DNA of 64,000 nt. Origin: Progne subis subis. Lineage: Eukaryota; Chordata; Aves; Passeriformes; Hirundinidae. Each line of letters starts with the position of its first letter. Position 1 is the stretch's first letter. Where the stretch lies: contig JAKJHU010000360.1 of NCBI GenBank assembly GCA_022316685.1, positions 62,001 through 126,000 on the forward strand, written 5' to 3'. Made by a program: the position numbers and the translations under genes. The notes beneath the pieces were generated by a model that saw nothing but the letters and a program-made list of their open reading frames with translations, did not search any database and was not told where the DNA came from. Below are positions 40,382-51,179 of this stretch, in pieces.

Positions 40382-42649
40382 TTAGCCTTTCCCCAAAGAG
40401 CTGTGGCAGTGTTCCTGCTGGGAGAGGGCTCTTTTCTTCCCAGGAACTGGCTCAGGGCTGGGCTTGCCTACGGGCTGGGGATGCTAGGCCATTCCCAACG
40501 ACTCGGTTTAAACTCCTGTTTGTCCTCTGAGGCTGAGCAAGTATCACGTGCAACCCTCACCCGTGTTGTTGTCATTTCCACTGACATCCTTCTGAGAGAG
40601 ATGCCTGCGGGGCTGACCCATATACCAGTGCTTGGAGGCTTGGTAGGGACACAGTTACGGCCCCACTCTGCTTGTCCAAATGCTCTGCTGCCCATCCTTG
40701 TAGGAGCAGGTGTTAGAGTGTGTTCATTTGGTTGATACTGTGTTTCCTTTTGATCTTGGTGTTTGTGATGTTTTCTTCCCTGTTCCCCTTGGAAAGTGGA
40801 GCACCTTGTTTGTCCCTGCTTCGCTGCGCCCATCCCCCAGGCTGGAATGGAACCCAACTCTGTTCCACTCCCACCTTCTCCCTGATCGGGGAGTGGCTTG
40901 GACCTGCCTCTAGGCCCTTCCCCGCTCTGGGAAAAAGGCCCTGCGACTGCCGGCAGCTCTGTCTCTCTGGCACCGGCGGGGACGGGGAAGGAGCTAAGGA
41001 AGAGCTGCGGCCAGCAGGGCAGGAGCCCAGAATCAAGCCATGATATGCCCCAGGACAGAGGGCAAGCTCGGGGCCTTTTGCCATCGACGGTCATCTGGGT
41101 CTCTCAAAAGAACCAGCACAAGCAGGGATGGGGCAAGCACGTGGAACTGTGACTTTGCACCTGGCCAGGGCAGCCCCGCTGCAAGAGCAGCCTCTCCAGG
41201 GCTTCACAGCAGCCTGGTGCCTGGCAGCAGTTGATGGGGAGGAAATGACTTGGGTGGCCACAGGGCCCAGCCTGTGTGGCCGTGGCTGTGTGTCTGTGCC
41301 TGCGCCATGCTGCAGGCAGGGGCTGCCTGGTGCTGGCTGTGGATTGCCCAAGAGGTAGGCCATGGCCGCTCCCTGCAGTCCCGTCCCTGCCCGATTTCCC
41401 CTTTGCCCAGGGAGGCTCAAGGGCAGGCAAGTGCAGGCTCAGGAGCTGATGCTGCCCACTGCAGAGTGTCCTCAGGCTCACCTGGAGGCAGCCAGTGGCA
41501 GCTCTGGGGCTCGTGCAGGGGCTCTGGCGCTGTGACCCCCCACTGCCACCAAAGGCTACGGCGGCTGCCTTGCCAGCACGGTGGGCTGTGGAGCACACTT
41601 TGGGGAGCAGAGGGGACACAAGGCAGGCCTCCACTGAAGGGCTAGCCTGTGTGGGAAGAGCGGGCAGAGTGAAGGGACGCAGGACGCTGCGAGTGGGGCA
41701 GTGGAAAGCAACAGCTGAGGACAGCCGAAAGGCCAAAGAGAGCAGAAGAACTTGTTGCACATGAGGAGTGGGGGCTGAAGGTGTGTGCTGGCCTTTTGCC
41801 GGTGCCTCAGAGGGACGGGCAACCTGAGCATGTGAAGCAATGGGGAACAAAGACACGCAGAGCTCCTTATGTGTCCAGAGAACATGTGCCTGTTTCTGCG
41901 TGGGCAGCTGTGTGAGCTGCTGCCATGAGAGCCAGGGGCTCTGAGGGCACGCCGTTCCCTGTTTCCCTCAAGCAGGAAGGACAGCACAGCTGCCGGAGCT
42001 GCTTGCCAGGGTGCGTGCGCTTTCATCGCTGCCTTGCAGCAATGGGTTGGGAGTTGCCAGTGCCCGGAGCCAAGCTGTCCCTCTCCCGCTGTGTGACTCG
42101 CAGCAGGCTGGAAGCAGCGCTAGCACGGCCGGCTGCTGCCCCTGCCTGGCGACAGCAGAGGCTGGCACGGGCAGCCTCTTGCCAGACTGCAGGTGGCCCA
42201 GGCAGGACTGGGCTTGCCCTCGGCAGAGATGCCCAAGGGATGGGGCCGGGCCCATGCAAACTGTGGCCATCACTCTGGTGATCCAGCTGGCAGCACTAAT
42301 CCTGCCCACTTACAGCAGCTGGGACTGAGCAGCCAGACACGTAGCCTGAGCCTGTGGAATGAAGCTGCTCAGGCAGGGCCAGACCTGGAGCAGGGCTTCC
42401 ACTCCTGGTGTGGCCAGCACATCAGGCCATGCAAGTGTTGCAGCAAGTGCAGAGGAGGCCAGCGGGTTGCGAAGGTGAGCAGCTCTCCTGTGGAGACAGC
42501 TTGAGAGAGAGTTGGAGCTGCTCAGGCTGGAGAAGAGAAGGTTGTGGGGAGGCCTCCCAGTGCCTTGCAGTGTGTGCCAGGAGCTTGTAGGGAGCTGCAG
42601 AGGCATTCTGTGCCAGCAATTGTAGTGATCGCATAAAGGGTTGGAGCTG
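40382..42649. other. Spacer of the core-gene tandem unit between copies C and D
   Basis: Mirror image of 28,550-30,815 with almost constant coordinate sums. Holds the 208-codon ORF match (40,468-41,094, minus), the hydrophobic ORF match (40,720-41,043, plus) and the CR1 fragment (about 42,450-42,580). Confidence 0.5.
40468..41094 (-). CDS. 208-codon ORF, right-arm copy
   Basis: Equal in length to 30,104-30,730 and nearly identical; the endpoints of the pair sum to 71,198 at both ends. Candidate only, for the reasons given at the left copy. Confidence 0.2.
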   Translation of the reverse strand: MTVDGKRPRACPLSWGISWLDSGLLPCWPQLFLSSFPVPAGARETELPAVAGPFSQSGEGPRGRSKPLPDQGEGGSGTELGSIPAWGMGAAKQGQTRCSTFQGEQGRKHHKHQDQKETQYQPNEHTLTPAPTRMGSRAFGQAEWGRNCVPTKPPSTGIWVSPAGISLRRMSVEMTTTRVRVARDTCSASEDKQEFKPSRWEWPSIPSP

Positions 42650-42886
42650 TCAGGCATGTGGGGAGAGCTGCCTGGGCATGGGGAATTGCAGCTGCCTTTG
42701 TGTCTGCAGGATCTTCTCCGGCACAGGGCAGAGGCTGTTCCCAGCCAGCAGTTCCACAGCCTTGGGAAAGCCATGGGCTGGGCACTGGTCGCACCTGACC
42801 TCTTCCTGATGTGGCCCGGGCTCCTGGGAGTGCTTGGCTGCCACGGCCTGGGCTCCCATTTTCAGTGGCAGGCCTTTCCTGGCCAT
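42650..42886 (-). CDS. Divergent 78-codon ORF upstream of copy D
   Basis: Third open copy of this frame, again 188 bases from the core start codon. Differences include AAKHSQEPGPH in the middle. Candidate only. Confidence 0.25.
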   Translation of the reverse strand: MARKGLPLKMGAQAVAAKHSQEPGPHQEEVRCDQCPAHGFPKAVELLAGNSLCPVPEKILQTQRQLQFPMPRQLSPHA

Positions 42887-42938
42887 CAGTGCCCTGCTGC
42901 CTGAGTGGGTCTTGCTGGCCCTGAGGCAGGCGGTGCTG

Positions 42939-43040
42939 TGAGGTCACAAATGGCGTGACAGCGGCCTGAGGCTGGGCTGTGATGTCACGCCGTGTGGCGG
43001 CCCCAGCATTGTGAGGTCACCGGGCCATCCCTATATAAGG
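42939..43040 (+). promoter_or_regulatory. Promoter of copy D: TATA box plus three CRE-like octamers
   Basis: Octamers at 42,939-42,946, 42,980-42,987 and 43,012-43,019, TATA at 43,031-43,040 and ATG at 43,074 repeat the arrangement of copies A and C base for base. Confidence 0.65.
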
Positions 43041-43073
43041 CGGGCCGGCCCCACAGCCGCCAGTGCAGTGGCG

Positions 43074-43679
43074 ATGGCACGTGTCGGAGCCGTGAGCGAC
43101 GTCAGCGTCCTGCTGGCTGCACTTGCCCTGCTGCTGGCCACGGTGGCTGTCCGCTGGGTCATTGGCCACCGGGCACGGCAGGGCCGGCAGGCCGGGACTC
43201 GGAGGCCGCGCAAGCAGCTCGGGGGCCGGGCCAGGGGCCCAGGCAGGAGCCCAGGAGCCCCTGTGGCTGCCAGGGCCTCCGGGCCTGGTGCAAGCCCTCG
43301 GAAGCGTCCCGATGCTCCCGCCACTTGCCACAAGGAACCCGGCAGCTTCAGCCTCTGCGTCAGTGTGGCCAAGGAGTTGCAGGGGCTGATGCTGCTGCTC
43401 CGGGCTCAGCGTGGGACATGTTCTCCTCTTCATCCTGCCATGTGGCTGGTGCTGTGGGCGCACCTGCAGCAGCTGGGCAAGCGAGGCCACCTGCCCTGCT
43501 GTGCCTCGTCCCACTGCTCCGGGTGCTTCAGTGCCTCCGGCGGGCTCCTCCCAGCCAGATGGGCCATTCCTCCTACAGCTTCCAGCCCTTCCGGGCACCT
43601 GTGGGGATGCACAGACAGCCCTGCCTCGGACTCTGCCGGGCTCTGGGCCAGCAGAGAGGCCGGGCAGGGCTGGCCATGA
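43074..43679 (+). CDS. Core gene copy D, short form, 201 residues, early stop
   Basis: Partner of copy A across the palindrome. The first 180 residues follow the family, with changes in the Cys-rich patch (CHKEPGSFSLC, so one cysteine is lost) and in HCSGCFSASG. The tail is of the A type (HLWGCTDSPA). It ends at TGA after QGWP, where copy A has TGG, so D is 39 residues shorter than A. The first 190 bases of coding sequence differ from copy C at only two or three positions. It may be a working short form or a recent pseudogene. Confidence 0.45.
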   Translation: MARVGAVSDVSVLLAALALLLATVAVRWVIGHRARQGRQAGTRRPRKQLGGRARGPGRSPGAPVAARASGPGASPRKRPDAPATCHKEPGSFSLCVSVAKELQGLMLLLRAQRGTCSPLHPAMWLVLWAHLQQLGKRGHLPCCASSHCSGCFSASGGLLPARWAIPPTASSPSGHLWGCTDSPASDSAGLWASREAGQGWP

Positions 43680-44889
43680 CTGGGAACAGGCCCTGAGCCC
43701 CGCAGGAGGATGGAGCTGGGCACAGCCAAACTGCCCCGCAAACCTGGGCTGAGCAGCCAGGGCTGGCAATGGTGGGGACAGAGGCTGGCGCTGACAAATG
43801 TCCTGGACCATGTTCCTGCTCTGTCCATGCCACCAAGGGCACAGAGCAGCCTCCTCTCTTGGCCACTTGCCTGTTTTCAATGCCTTCCACAGGCGCTGGC
43901 TCTGCCCCACAAGGCCTGGGCTGAGTCCTGCCCCTGCACGCTCACACAGGCTGAGATGGACACTGATGGTTTCTGTGGCAGGCTCTCTCAGCCCAGCCCA
44001 GCTCCCTCCAAGCTCTGCCAGCTGCCCTGAGCTCTCGGCAGCACCAAGGGCCTCTCCCCAGCACAGCCCAGCCGGCTCTGGCCCCACAGCTCTGCTCAGG
44101 GCAGGCTGCTCTGGGCAGGGGCCCCACGGCCTCAGCCCCTCGGAAGGGCACAGCAGCAGCTGCAGCTCAGACAGGACTCAGCCCCAGCCATGGGGAAGGT
44201 GCTGGGCCAGGGGAAAAGGAGGCTCCCTGTGTGCCCTGCTCCCCTCTCCCTGAGGTGCTGAGAGCTCTGCAGCCCCTGCTGCCATCCCATCTGCCCAGGC
44301 CAGCACAACAGCCCTGGCCTTGGGGCCCTCAAGAGCTGCTCCTGCTCCAGGCCCAGGGCCCATCCTAAAGCTGGGGCAGCCAGAAAACTGTGCCCATTTC
44401 TGTTCATTCCTGCTCTGATGAGGATGGATCCTCAGCCCCTTGGAGGTTGCTGATGAATTTTACTACTCCTGAGACCTCTTCCTTCTCGAACTCTTCAGTT
44501 ACAGAGTTCATTGAGAAAAGCTCATAACATTTGTTCAAAAAAAAACAAATAAGAAAATGCCTGGGAATGATTTAAGTTTTCAATTCTTCTGTGGTCAATT
44601 AGACAGATTTCAGAAATTTATTCGACTGAATGTTCTATATTGAAAACAATGCAGAGAGAACTGTTTTGTCCTGTTTTCTTTCCCTTTTTATCAATTGATA
44701 TCAGCAATGTTCAACTGATATTGACGTCCAGCACCTTCTTCTGCAGTCTGAATAGATGTAAAAATCAAGACCCTTCATGGCTGACAATCAATCAGACTTT
44801 GTCCCCAACCCCTCCCCACCAATTCTCTCATCCAGCCCTTGGCACTCCTATGGATCAGGAATGGTGCTGCCATCAGGAGCAGGGCAGTG
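43680..44889. other. Inner-arm DNA distal to core gene copy D; no gene seen
   Basis: Mirror of 26,301-27,520. Contains AT-rich DNA at 44,500-44,720 and the GACAATCAATCAGACTTTGTCC phrase (near 44,782) that recurs near 63,626. ORFs are shadows. Confidence 0.5.
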
Positions 44890-45425
44890 ATTCTTTCCCT
44901 GTGCTCAGCTCTGGTTGGGCAGCACCTCAAATATTGTGTCTAGTTCTGAACCCCCCAGTTTAGGAGGGACATGGACTGGTGGGAGTGTGTCCAGAGAAGG
45001 GCAACAAGGCTGGTGAGTGGTCTCTAACAGAAGTCCTGTGAGGAGCAGCTGAGGGAGCTGGGGTTGTTTATCCTGGAGAAGAGGAGGCTCAGGGGAGGCT
45101 TCATCACTCTCTACAACTCCCTGAAAGGAGGGTGCAGCTAGATGGGGGTCGGGCTCTTCTCCCAGGGAACAGTGACAGGACAAGAGGACACAGCCTTAAG
45201 CTGCAACAGGGGATGTTTAAGCTGAACGTTAGGAAATATTCTTCCCAAAATGGTGACTGGGCATTGGAATGGGCTGCCTAGGGAGGTGGGTGGGTCATTG
45301 TCCTTGGCAGTGTTTCAGGAATGACTGGATGTGGCACTCAGTGCCGTGGTCTGCCTAACAAGGTGGTGTTGGCTCACAGGTTGGACTTGATGCTCTCCAA
45401 GGTCTTTTCCAGCCTGCTTGATTCT
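44890..45425 (+). mobile_element. CR1 LINE 3' part, sense
   Basis: Mirror of the CR1 at 25,775-26,300, in sense orientation: GTTGTTTATCCTGGAGAAGA, ATCACTCTCTACAACTCCCT, GGACAAGAGGACACAGCC, GGAATGGGCTGCCTAGGGAG and GGTTGGACTTGATGCTCTCC. Confidence 0.85.
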
Positions 45426-45655
45426 CTGATGATGGTGACACTGCAGGGCCCTGGGGAAGCAAGGGGCCATTGTGACACTGCAGGGCCTGGTGGCACTAAG
45501 AGGACCAGAGTGACACTGTTCACGACATGGCACCATCGAGCCAAGGGGCCATTGTGACACTGTGGGGCTAAATGCAACCAAAGGAATATTGTGACACTGG
45601 GAAGCTTCATGCAATCATGGAAACCATTATGACACTCTAGGGCCTCATGGAACTG
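45425..45655. repeat. Degenerate 45-50-bp minisatellite, shorter right-arm version
   Basis: CATTGTGACACTG-type phrases repeat about every 45-50 bases; about half as long as the left array (25,326-25,775). Confidence 0.65.
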
Positions 45656-46262
45656 TGGTGACACCAAGTTGGCTGGGGGTGTTGCTCTGCTGGAGGGTAG
45701 GAGGGCTGTGCACAGGACCTGAACAGGCTGCATCCAGGGACCAAATCCAGCAATGTGAGGTTTAACTAGTCCAAGTGCCAGGTCCTGCACTTGGGACACA
45801 ACCACCTCTGCAGCGCCACAGGCTGGGGACAGAGTGACTAGGCAGGAGCCAGGCAGAAAGGGAGCTGTGGGGACTGATGGACAGCAGGCTGGACAGGAGT
45901 CAGCAGTGTGCCCACATGGCCAATGGCACCTGGCCTGGATCAGGAACAGGGTGGACATAGGACCAGGGCAGTGATTCTTCCCCTGTGACCAGCACTGGTT
46001 GGGCAGCACCTTGAGCGCTGTGTCCATTTCTGGGCCACCGATTAAGAAAGGACATGGAGGGGCTGGAGCGTGTCCAGAAAAGGGCAACAAGGCTGGTGAG
46101 GGCTCTGGAGCACAAGTCCTGTGAGGAATGGCTGAGGGAGCTGGGGTTGTTTATCCTGGAAAAGAGGAGGCTCAGGGAAGACAAGGCAGTGGCAGGGCAC
46201 AGGTTGGACTTGATGATATCCAAGGTGTTCTCCAACCTGGCTGATTCTGTGATTCTCTCAAA
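45655..46262 (+). mobile_element. CR1 LINE 3' part, sense, second copy
   Basis: Mirror of 24,720-25,325; ends with the CR1 tail phrase CCAACCTGGCTGATTCTGTG ATTCTC. Confidence 0.85.
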
Positions 46263-46348
46263 CTACTCTTGCAGCAATTGCAGGATGAGCCCTGGGCCTC
46301 CTCTCTAAAGGTCCAGCAGCCCAGATCCAGCAGCTTCTCCTCACAGTC

Positions 46349-46595
46349 TGTCATGGTTTAGGGCAAATTTGGGAGAAAACCCCTGAATGAGGTCCATCTG
46401 GGTAGCAAACCCAAACAGCCCCTCTCCCCAACAAGTCCAGTAAAGAACTTCCTCAGAGAAAGTGGAAAAATTATTTCACTTAACAAAGTGCATACAAGTA
46501 TAAAGAATGAATAATATGAAACAATAAAACCTCTCATTCTAGAGTAAGATGGCAAACTGAGAAAGTTCCAAAGCTCCAGAGAATGGAACAACAAG
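46349..46595 (+). mobile_element. LTR-derived fragment present only in the right arm
   Basis: Begins TGTCATGGTTTAGGG and continues AATTTGGGAGAAAACCCCTG, which resembles the start of the solo LTR at 15,153-15,449 read on its own strand. The two diverge after about 90 bases. The 3' end is not clear. It sits where the left arm has unrelated DNA downstream of the OR. Confidence 0.6.
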
Positions 46596-46837
46596 GGCAT
46601 CTCTGCAGAAAACTAGGCTGGGAGATCCTGTAGTTCCTTTAAAGCCACCAAGAGCTCAGCCCCTCACTGACACAGTTTGCGGCCACAGGGGAGGTGCAGA
46701 GAAACAAAATGAGAAATGGCACAATGACATTTATTCGTGGAAAAGATTAATATGCAACAAAGGAAAAAAAAATTAACCAAGAAGAAATATCAAAATTTAC
46801 TTTTATTACAAGTGATTTGCAGAAATGGGTGAGAAGT

Positions 46838-47770
46838 TTAATGTTTCCGAAACCATCCAATCATCAGTCTCCACACTGCAGCCTTGAGCTCCTGGTTCCT
46901 CAGGCTGTAGATGAGGGGGTTCAGGGCTGGAGGCACCACCGAGTACAGAACAGACAGGGCCATATCCAGGGATGGGGAGGAGATGGAGGGGGGCTTCAGG
47001 TGAGCAAATGTGCCAGTGGTGATGAACAGAGAGACCACAGCAAGGTGAGGGAGGCAGGTGGAAAAGGCTTTGTGCCGTCCCTGCTCAGAGGGGATCCTCA
47101 GCACAGCCCTGAAGATCTGCACATAGGAGAAAACAATGAACACAAAACAACCAAATACCAAAGAGACACTAACTGCAATGAGCCCAAGTTCCCTGAGGTT
47201 TGACTGTGAGCAGGAGAGCTTGAGGATTTGTGGGATTTCACAGAAGAACTGGCCCAGGACATTGCCATGGCACAGGGGCAGGGAAAATATATTGGCTGTG
47301 TGCATGAGAGCATTGAGAAAGGCACTGGCCCAGGCTGCTACTGCCATGTGGGCACAAGCTCTGCTGCCCAGGAGGGTCCCATAGTGCAGGGGTTTGCAGA
47401 TGGACACGTAGCGGTCATAGCTCATGGTGGTCAGGAGGAAATACTCTGCTGAGATGAAGAACATATAGGAAAAGAGCTGTGCAGCACATCCTGTGTAGGA
47501 GATGGTCCTGGTGTCCCAGAGGGAATTGTGCATGGCTTTGGGCACAGTGGTGAGGATGGAGCCCAGGTCGGTGAGGGCCAGGTTGAGCAGGAAGAAGAAC
47601 ATGGGCATGTGCAGGAGGTGGCCGCAGGCTACGGCGCTGATGATGAGGCCGTTGGCCAGGAGGGCAGCCAGGGAGATGCCCAGGAAGAGGCAGAAGTGCA
47701 GGAGCTGCAGCTGCCGCGTGTCTGCCAATGGCAGCAGGAGGAAGTGGCTGATGGAGCTGCTGTTGGACAT
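46838..47770 (-). CDS. Olfactory receptor, OR14-like, intact, 310 residues
   Basis: A class A G-protein-coupled receptor expected in olfactory neuron membranes, coupling to the olfactory G protein on odorant binding. The ATG at 47,768-47,770 (MSNSSS, N-glycosylation site) is preferred. An upstream in-frame GTG extends the frame, but no other ATG lies between it and the acceptor TTTATCCATGAACAG (exon start 47,793). Motifs in order: PMFFFLLNLALTDLG (TM2), SYDRYVSICKPLHY at the end of TM3, a cysteine-rich second extracellular loop, SYVQIF in TM5, KAFSTCLPHL (TM6) and NPLIYSLRNQE (TM7). The length is normal and there is no stop. It closely resembles the OR14 type that is greatly expanded in birds. 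Its left-arm partner is broken by one base. Confidence 0.93.
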   Translation of the reverse strand: MSNSSSISHFLLLPLADTRQLQLLHFCLFLGISLAALLANGLIISAVACGHLLHMPMFFFLLNLALTDLGSILTTVPKAMHNSLWDTRTISYTGCAAQLFSYMFFISAEYFLLTTMSYDRYVSICKPLHYGTLLGSRACAHMAVAAWASAFLNALMHTANIFSLPLCHGNVLGQFFCEIPQILKLSCSQSNLRELGLIAVSVSLVFGCFVFIVFSYVQIFRAVLRIPSEQGRHKAFSTCLPHLAVVSLFITTGTFAHLKPPSISSPSLDMALSVLYSVVPPALNPLIYSLRNQELKAAVWRLMIGWFRKH

Positions 47771-47792
47771 TTGCTGTGGCTCCACATGGGGA

Positions 47793-49686
47793 CCTGTTCA
47801 TGGATAAAGGACAGTGACAAGTCAGCAGAGGCTGCTTTGAGCCAAACCTGGGCCATTCCCTGCAGACTGTCCCGCTGTGACCCACCCATCCTTGTTCCTG
47901 CTCTTGGAAAACCTTCACCCAGGTCCCTGCCTAAGCTCCAGCTGTGCTGTCTGTGTGTGGCAGGAGCAGCCAGGCCTGTGCGTGGGGGCTCTCCAGGAGC
48001 CATCCCTGCCCTGCTGCCCTGGGTTTGTGGCCACGTGGCAGAGGGACAAGGCTGGATATTCAGGATTTGTCAGTGGAATCACTCCTAATGCAGGCAGGCT
48101 TGGTAGCATCTGCACTTCAACTTCTAAAGGGCATGGGGAGCAGGAAGGAATTTTAGCCATTATTTTCCTGCACACGCATCATTCCTGTTTCTCTGAGGTC
48201 AGAAATCCCCAGCATTTCTGCTGCACTGAGATTTTACCACTGAGAGATGTGAGAGGCAAAGGATTCCCTGTGGCTTAGGGAAGGTGAGGGGCTGGATGGG
48301 CTTGTTCCCAGCTGCCCTGGATTTGCAGCTTTGACTGCCATCAGAGCACAATCACACTCCCGTCTCACCCTGGGATAAACCAGACCCTGCCCAGAGCAGA
48401 GGGATCCCTGAATGTCTCAGCCTCTCCAAAGGTCTCTGGCCAAGGGCTCAGCACCCCCTTCTGCCAAGGACACTCACGGCTCCCTTGGCAAACCCAACAG
48501 CATTTCCCCAGCTCTGGCATCTCTGCACTTCCCCATGGGACATTCAGGGAACTCCCAGAGGCTGTGGCACAGATTTGCAGCCAGGAGGGCAGCTCAGAGC
48601 TTGGAAGGACACAGCAAGGAGATCCCCAGGTGTGCCCATGATGGGATCTCAGGGAGGGGGCTCAGCTCATTCCCCTTTCCCATGCACTGCTTTGCCCACA
48701 GCCCCACAGGTCACAGGCAAGCTTGGACACCCCATTCCCATGGACACAGCTGCCTGGCAACAATCCCAAGGGCAGTGCCTGACTCAGCTGCTGCAAATGC
48801 CAGAGCCTCCCTGAGAGCTCCAGATGACAGTGACAATATCAGGGGAGGGAAGAAACAAGAGAAGATGTTGTGGTGCTGTGCCTGGGAGGGCAGGGCACAG
48901 ACAGCCGGGCACTCAGGACAGTGTTCCCGTAGCCAGCTGTGCACGGCACCTCCCACACACCAACAGTGCCCTCCTGCCCCCAGCACTGCTCTGTTCAGCC
49001 CCCTCTCCTTCCCTGAGCATCTCCCTGTGCCTGGACATTTCCCTGCTGAGAGGAGCCTTGTCCCTGCCAGCGCTCACAGAGCCCATCCCACCCTCTGTGC
49101 CCTGGGCCCGGCCCTACAGAAACCTGCCTGTCTGCAGGGCCCTGCCTGGGGCAGGCTCTGTCTGCAGGGGGCAAGGGCAGCTCAGGAGAGCCCTGCTGGG
49201 CCCTGCAAAGGTGATGCTGGAGCTGTCCGGGGCTGAGGAGTGGCTGCAGGCCCTGTAGGAGCCTCCCAGCAGAGAGACTGACCACCCAAAGTTACAGATC
49301 TGGAGTCTCTGTAAATGTTCAAACATGACTTTGATGATCCCATGTGTCCCTTTCAACTCAGAATGGTCTGTGATTCTGTGATTTCAATTCCTGGTTTGCT
49401 TCTCTCATCCTCCTGTAGCCTGTAATCAAAAGAGAAAAAAAAATGCCTTGTAATATCATTAGAACAGAAAAGTAAAAACCAGACCTTAATTGAAGCTTCC
49501 AGGTGTCCCAGTGAGGATGGGGCACATCCAGGATCTGATTTTAAAATGTATTAATGTTGATTAATTAGAATATTTACCAGGGACATCCAATAGGAGATTC
49601 AGTTGCCCCAGTTACACACCCCTGGGTAAACCTGTTGGAGGAGGACCATTTCTTCCAAAGAAGCCTTCAAAGGTCGTCCTTGCCTC

Positions 49687-49688
<2 letters not shown>
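47793..49688 (-). other. 5' flank of the intact OR, with a CR1 tail at about 49,300-49,385
   Basis: No gene I can support between the receptor and the poly(T) run. 47,800-47,830 keeps the receptor splice acceptor. 49,300-49,385 ends with AGAATGGTCTGTGATTCTGT, a CR1 3' tail in sense orientation. The part 48,890-49,260 loosely matches 21,230-21,560 reversed. Confidence 0.5.
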
Positions 49689-49727
<39 letters not shown>

Positions 49728-49733
49728 GACTGC
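49689..49733. repeat. Poly(T) run of 45 bases
   Basis: An uninterrupted T run. CR1 elements do not end in poly(A), so it could be the reverse tail of a processed transcript copy, but I recognise no source gene beside it (49,734-49,980 is AT-rich without an ORF). Confidence 0.9.
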
Positions 49734-51179
49734 TCACATTCTGGTTAAAAAACAAAATGCACTTCTTGCAGGTTTTCTTCCTGATAGTAAAACTATACAT
49801 TATTTCTGGAATGTATTTAGAAGGTCTGCTTATTGTTCTAAAATCTAAGAGAAAGAGAGTAATGCACTAGAGTTAATCAAGGATAACACTGATATAAATA
49901 TCAGTAATAGCAGTTGAATAGAGTTAATTAAGAATTCTAGATTTATAACAATATAATAGTAGTTAACAGAGCTATGCATACATGAAAAATGTATAAAAAG
50001 CAAAATTCTTTTTATCACCACCTGAGCCTTCCCATCCTGCTCCAAGCAGGAAATTGAAAACACCCTCAGGAAATCTCCTGATCTTTACTGCAATCCCAGG
50101 CTTACCTTCTTTTGGCAAGTGTCCTCCAGAGCTGTGCCCAGGCTGGTCTGGAGCTGGGAGCAGCCCTGCCACACACAGCACCTCTCAGCAGCAGCACCTG
50201 CCCTGCTCAGGGCAGCTCCTTCCCCCCACAGCTTCTCCCCAGCGCTGGCAGCAGCTCCCAGGGCTGGCTGAGAGCTGTCCCTGGCAGGCAGCAGAGTCCC
50301 TGGCCCAGCACAGCGCCCTGGGCTGCAGGACCCTGCTCTGCAGGACAGCCCTGGGCACCCCTGGCTGCTCTGCACAAGAGAGAATCAGAGAATGTACTCA
50401 CAGAGTCTGTAGGCATTGGGATGTTGCAGCTTTAGGAGATCCCTGCAGGAGCTGCAGCTGCCTTGTCCTGCAGCCAGAGGTTCCTGTGCCAAGGGCTGGG
50501 AGTGATTCTCCCACAGTCACTTCTCAGCTCCTTCCCAGCCCTGAGTGACTGAAGCTCTCTGTGCGTGTGTGCTGTGCCTGGGGTGGCTGCAGGCAGTGCC
50601 CCAGCCCTGCTGGGCTGGGAGAAGAGCTGCTCATCAAGAGAGATGTGTTTTTGAAGCTCTTCTGCATTTCCAGGAGCTGCCTCTCTGCCAGCACAGACAC
50701 AGCACAAGGACTTTAATGACCCTCTTGGGCTTTGTGCTGAGGCCCTGAACATCAGTCCCTGAGAGAAAGCTGAAGAAACCTCTCAAGAATTCCCAGTCAG
50801 AATCCAGCTCCAAAGTTTCTTGAAGTTTTAATGGGTCCCACTGTGGGACTGGACAGAGAAAGTGTCCCCAGGCCCCAGCCAGAGCAGAGAACTGGAGGCA
50901 GTGATGACAGGTGGGGACAAAGAGAAGCCAAGTCCTGGTGCCCTGGGGCACAGCAGCCTCTGTGCCACCAAGGGCTGTGAGGAGACACCTTGTCCTGAGG
51001 CCCTGGGGCCTCCTGGCACAGCCCCAGCAAGGCTGGGCACTGTCAGCCCCTTGTGCTGCCCTCAGCATCCCCCTCACATCCCAGTGGCCTCAAGGATGTG
51101 CTGGAAGGAGTCCCTGGGGAGCCTTGGTCAGCAATGGCCCTGGGGGGCTCCTGAATGCTGCCAGGGACTGCAGGTTTTT
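49734..51179. other. Right-arm DNA: AT-rich, then patches matching the left OR 5' flank
   Basis: 49,734-50,040 is AT-rich and empty. 50,390-51,080 matches 20,000-20,710 in reverse, including the CTGCAGGGATCTCCTAAAGC phrase. No gene is seen. Confidence 0.5.

Noticed and set aside
41104..42309. Long minus-strand ORFs upstream of copy D (250 and 156 codons), with matches near copies A and C
   Set aside because: They overlap plus-strand ORFs of similar quality; no domain and arms too similar for conservation to count.
48412..49258. Overlapping 274- and 144-codon ORFs upstream of the intact receptor
   Set aside because: No recognisable content, both frames and the opposite strand equally open, crosses repeat DNA.
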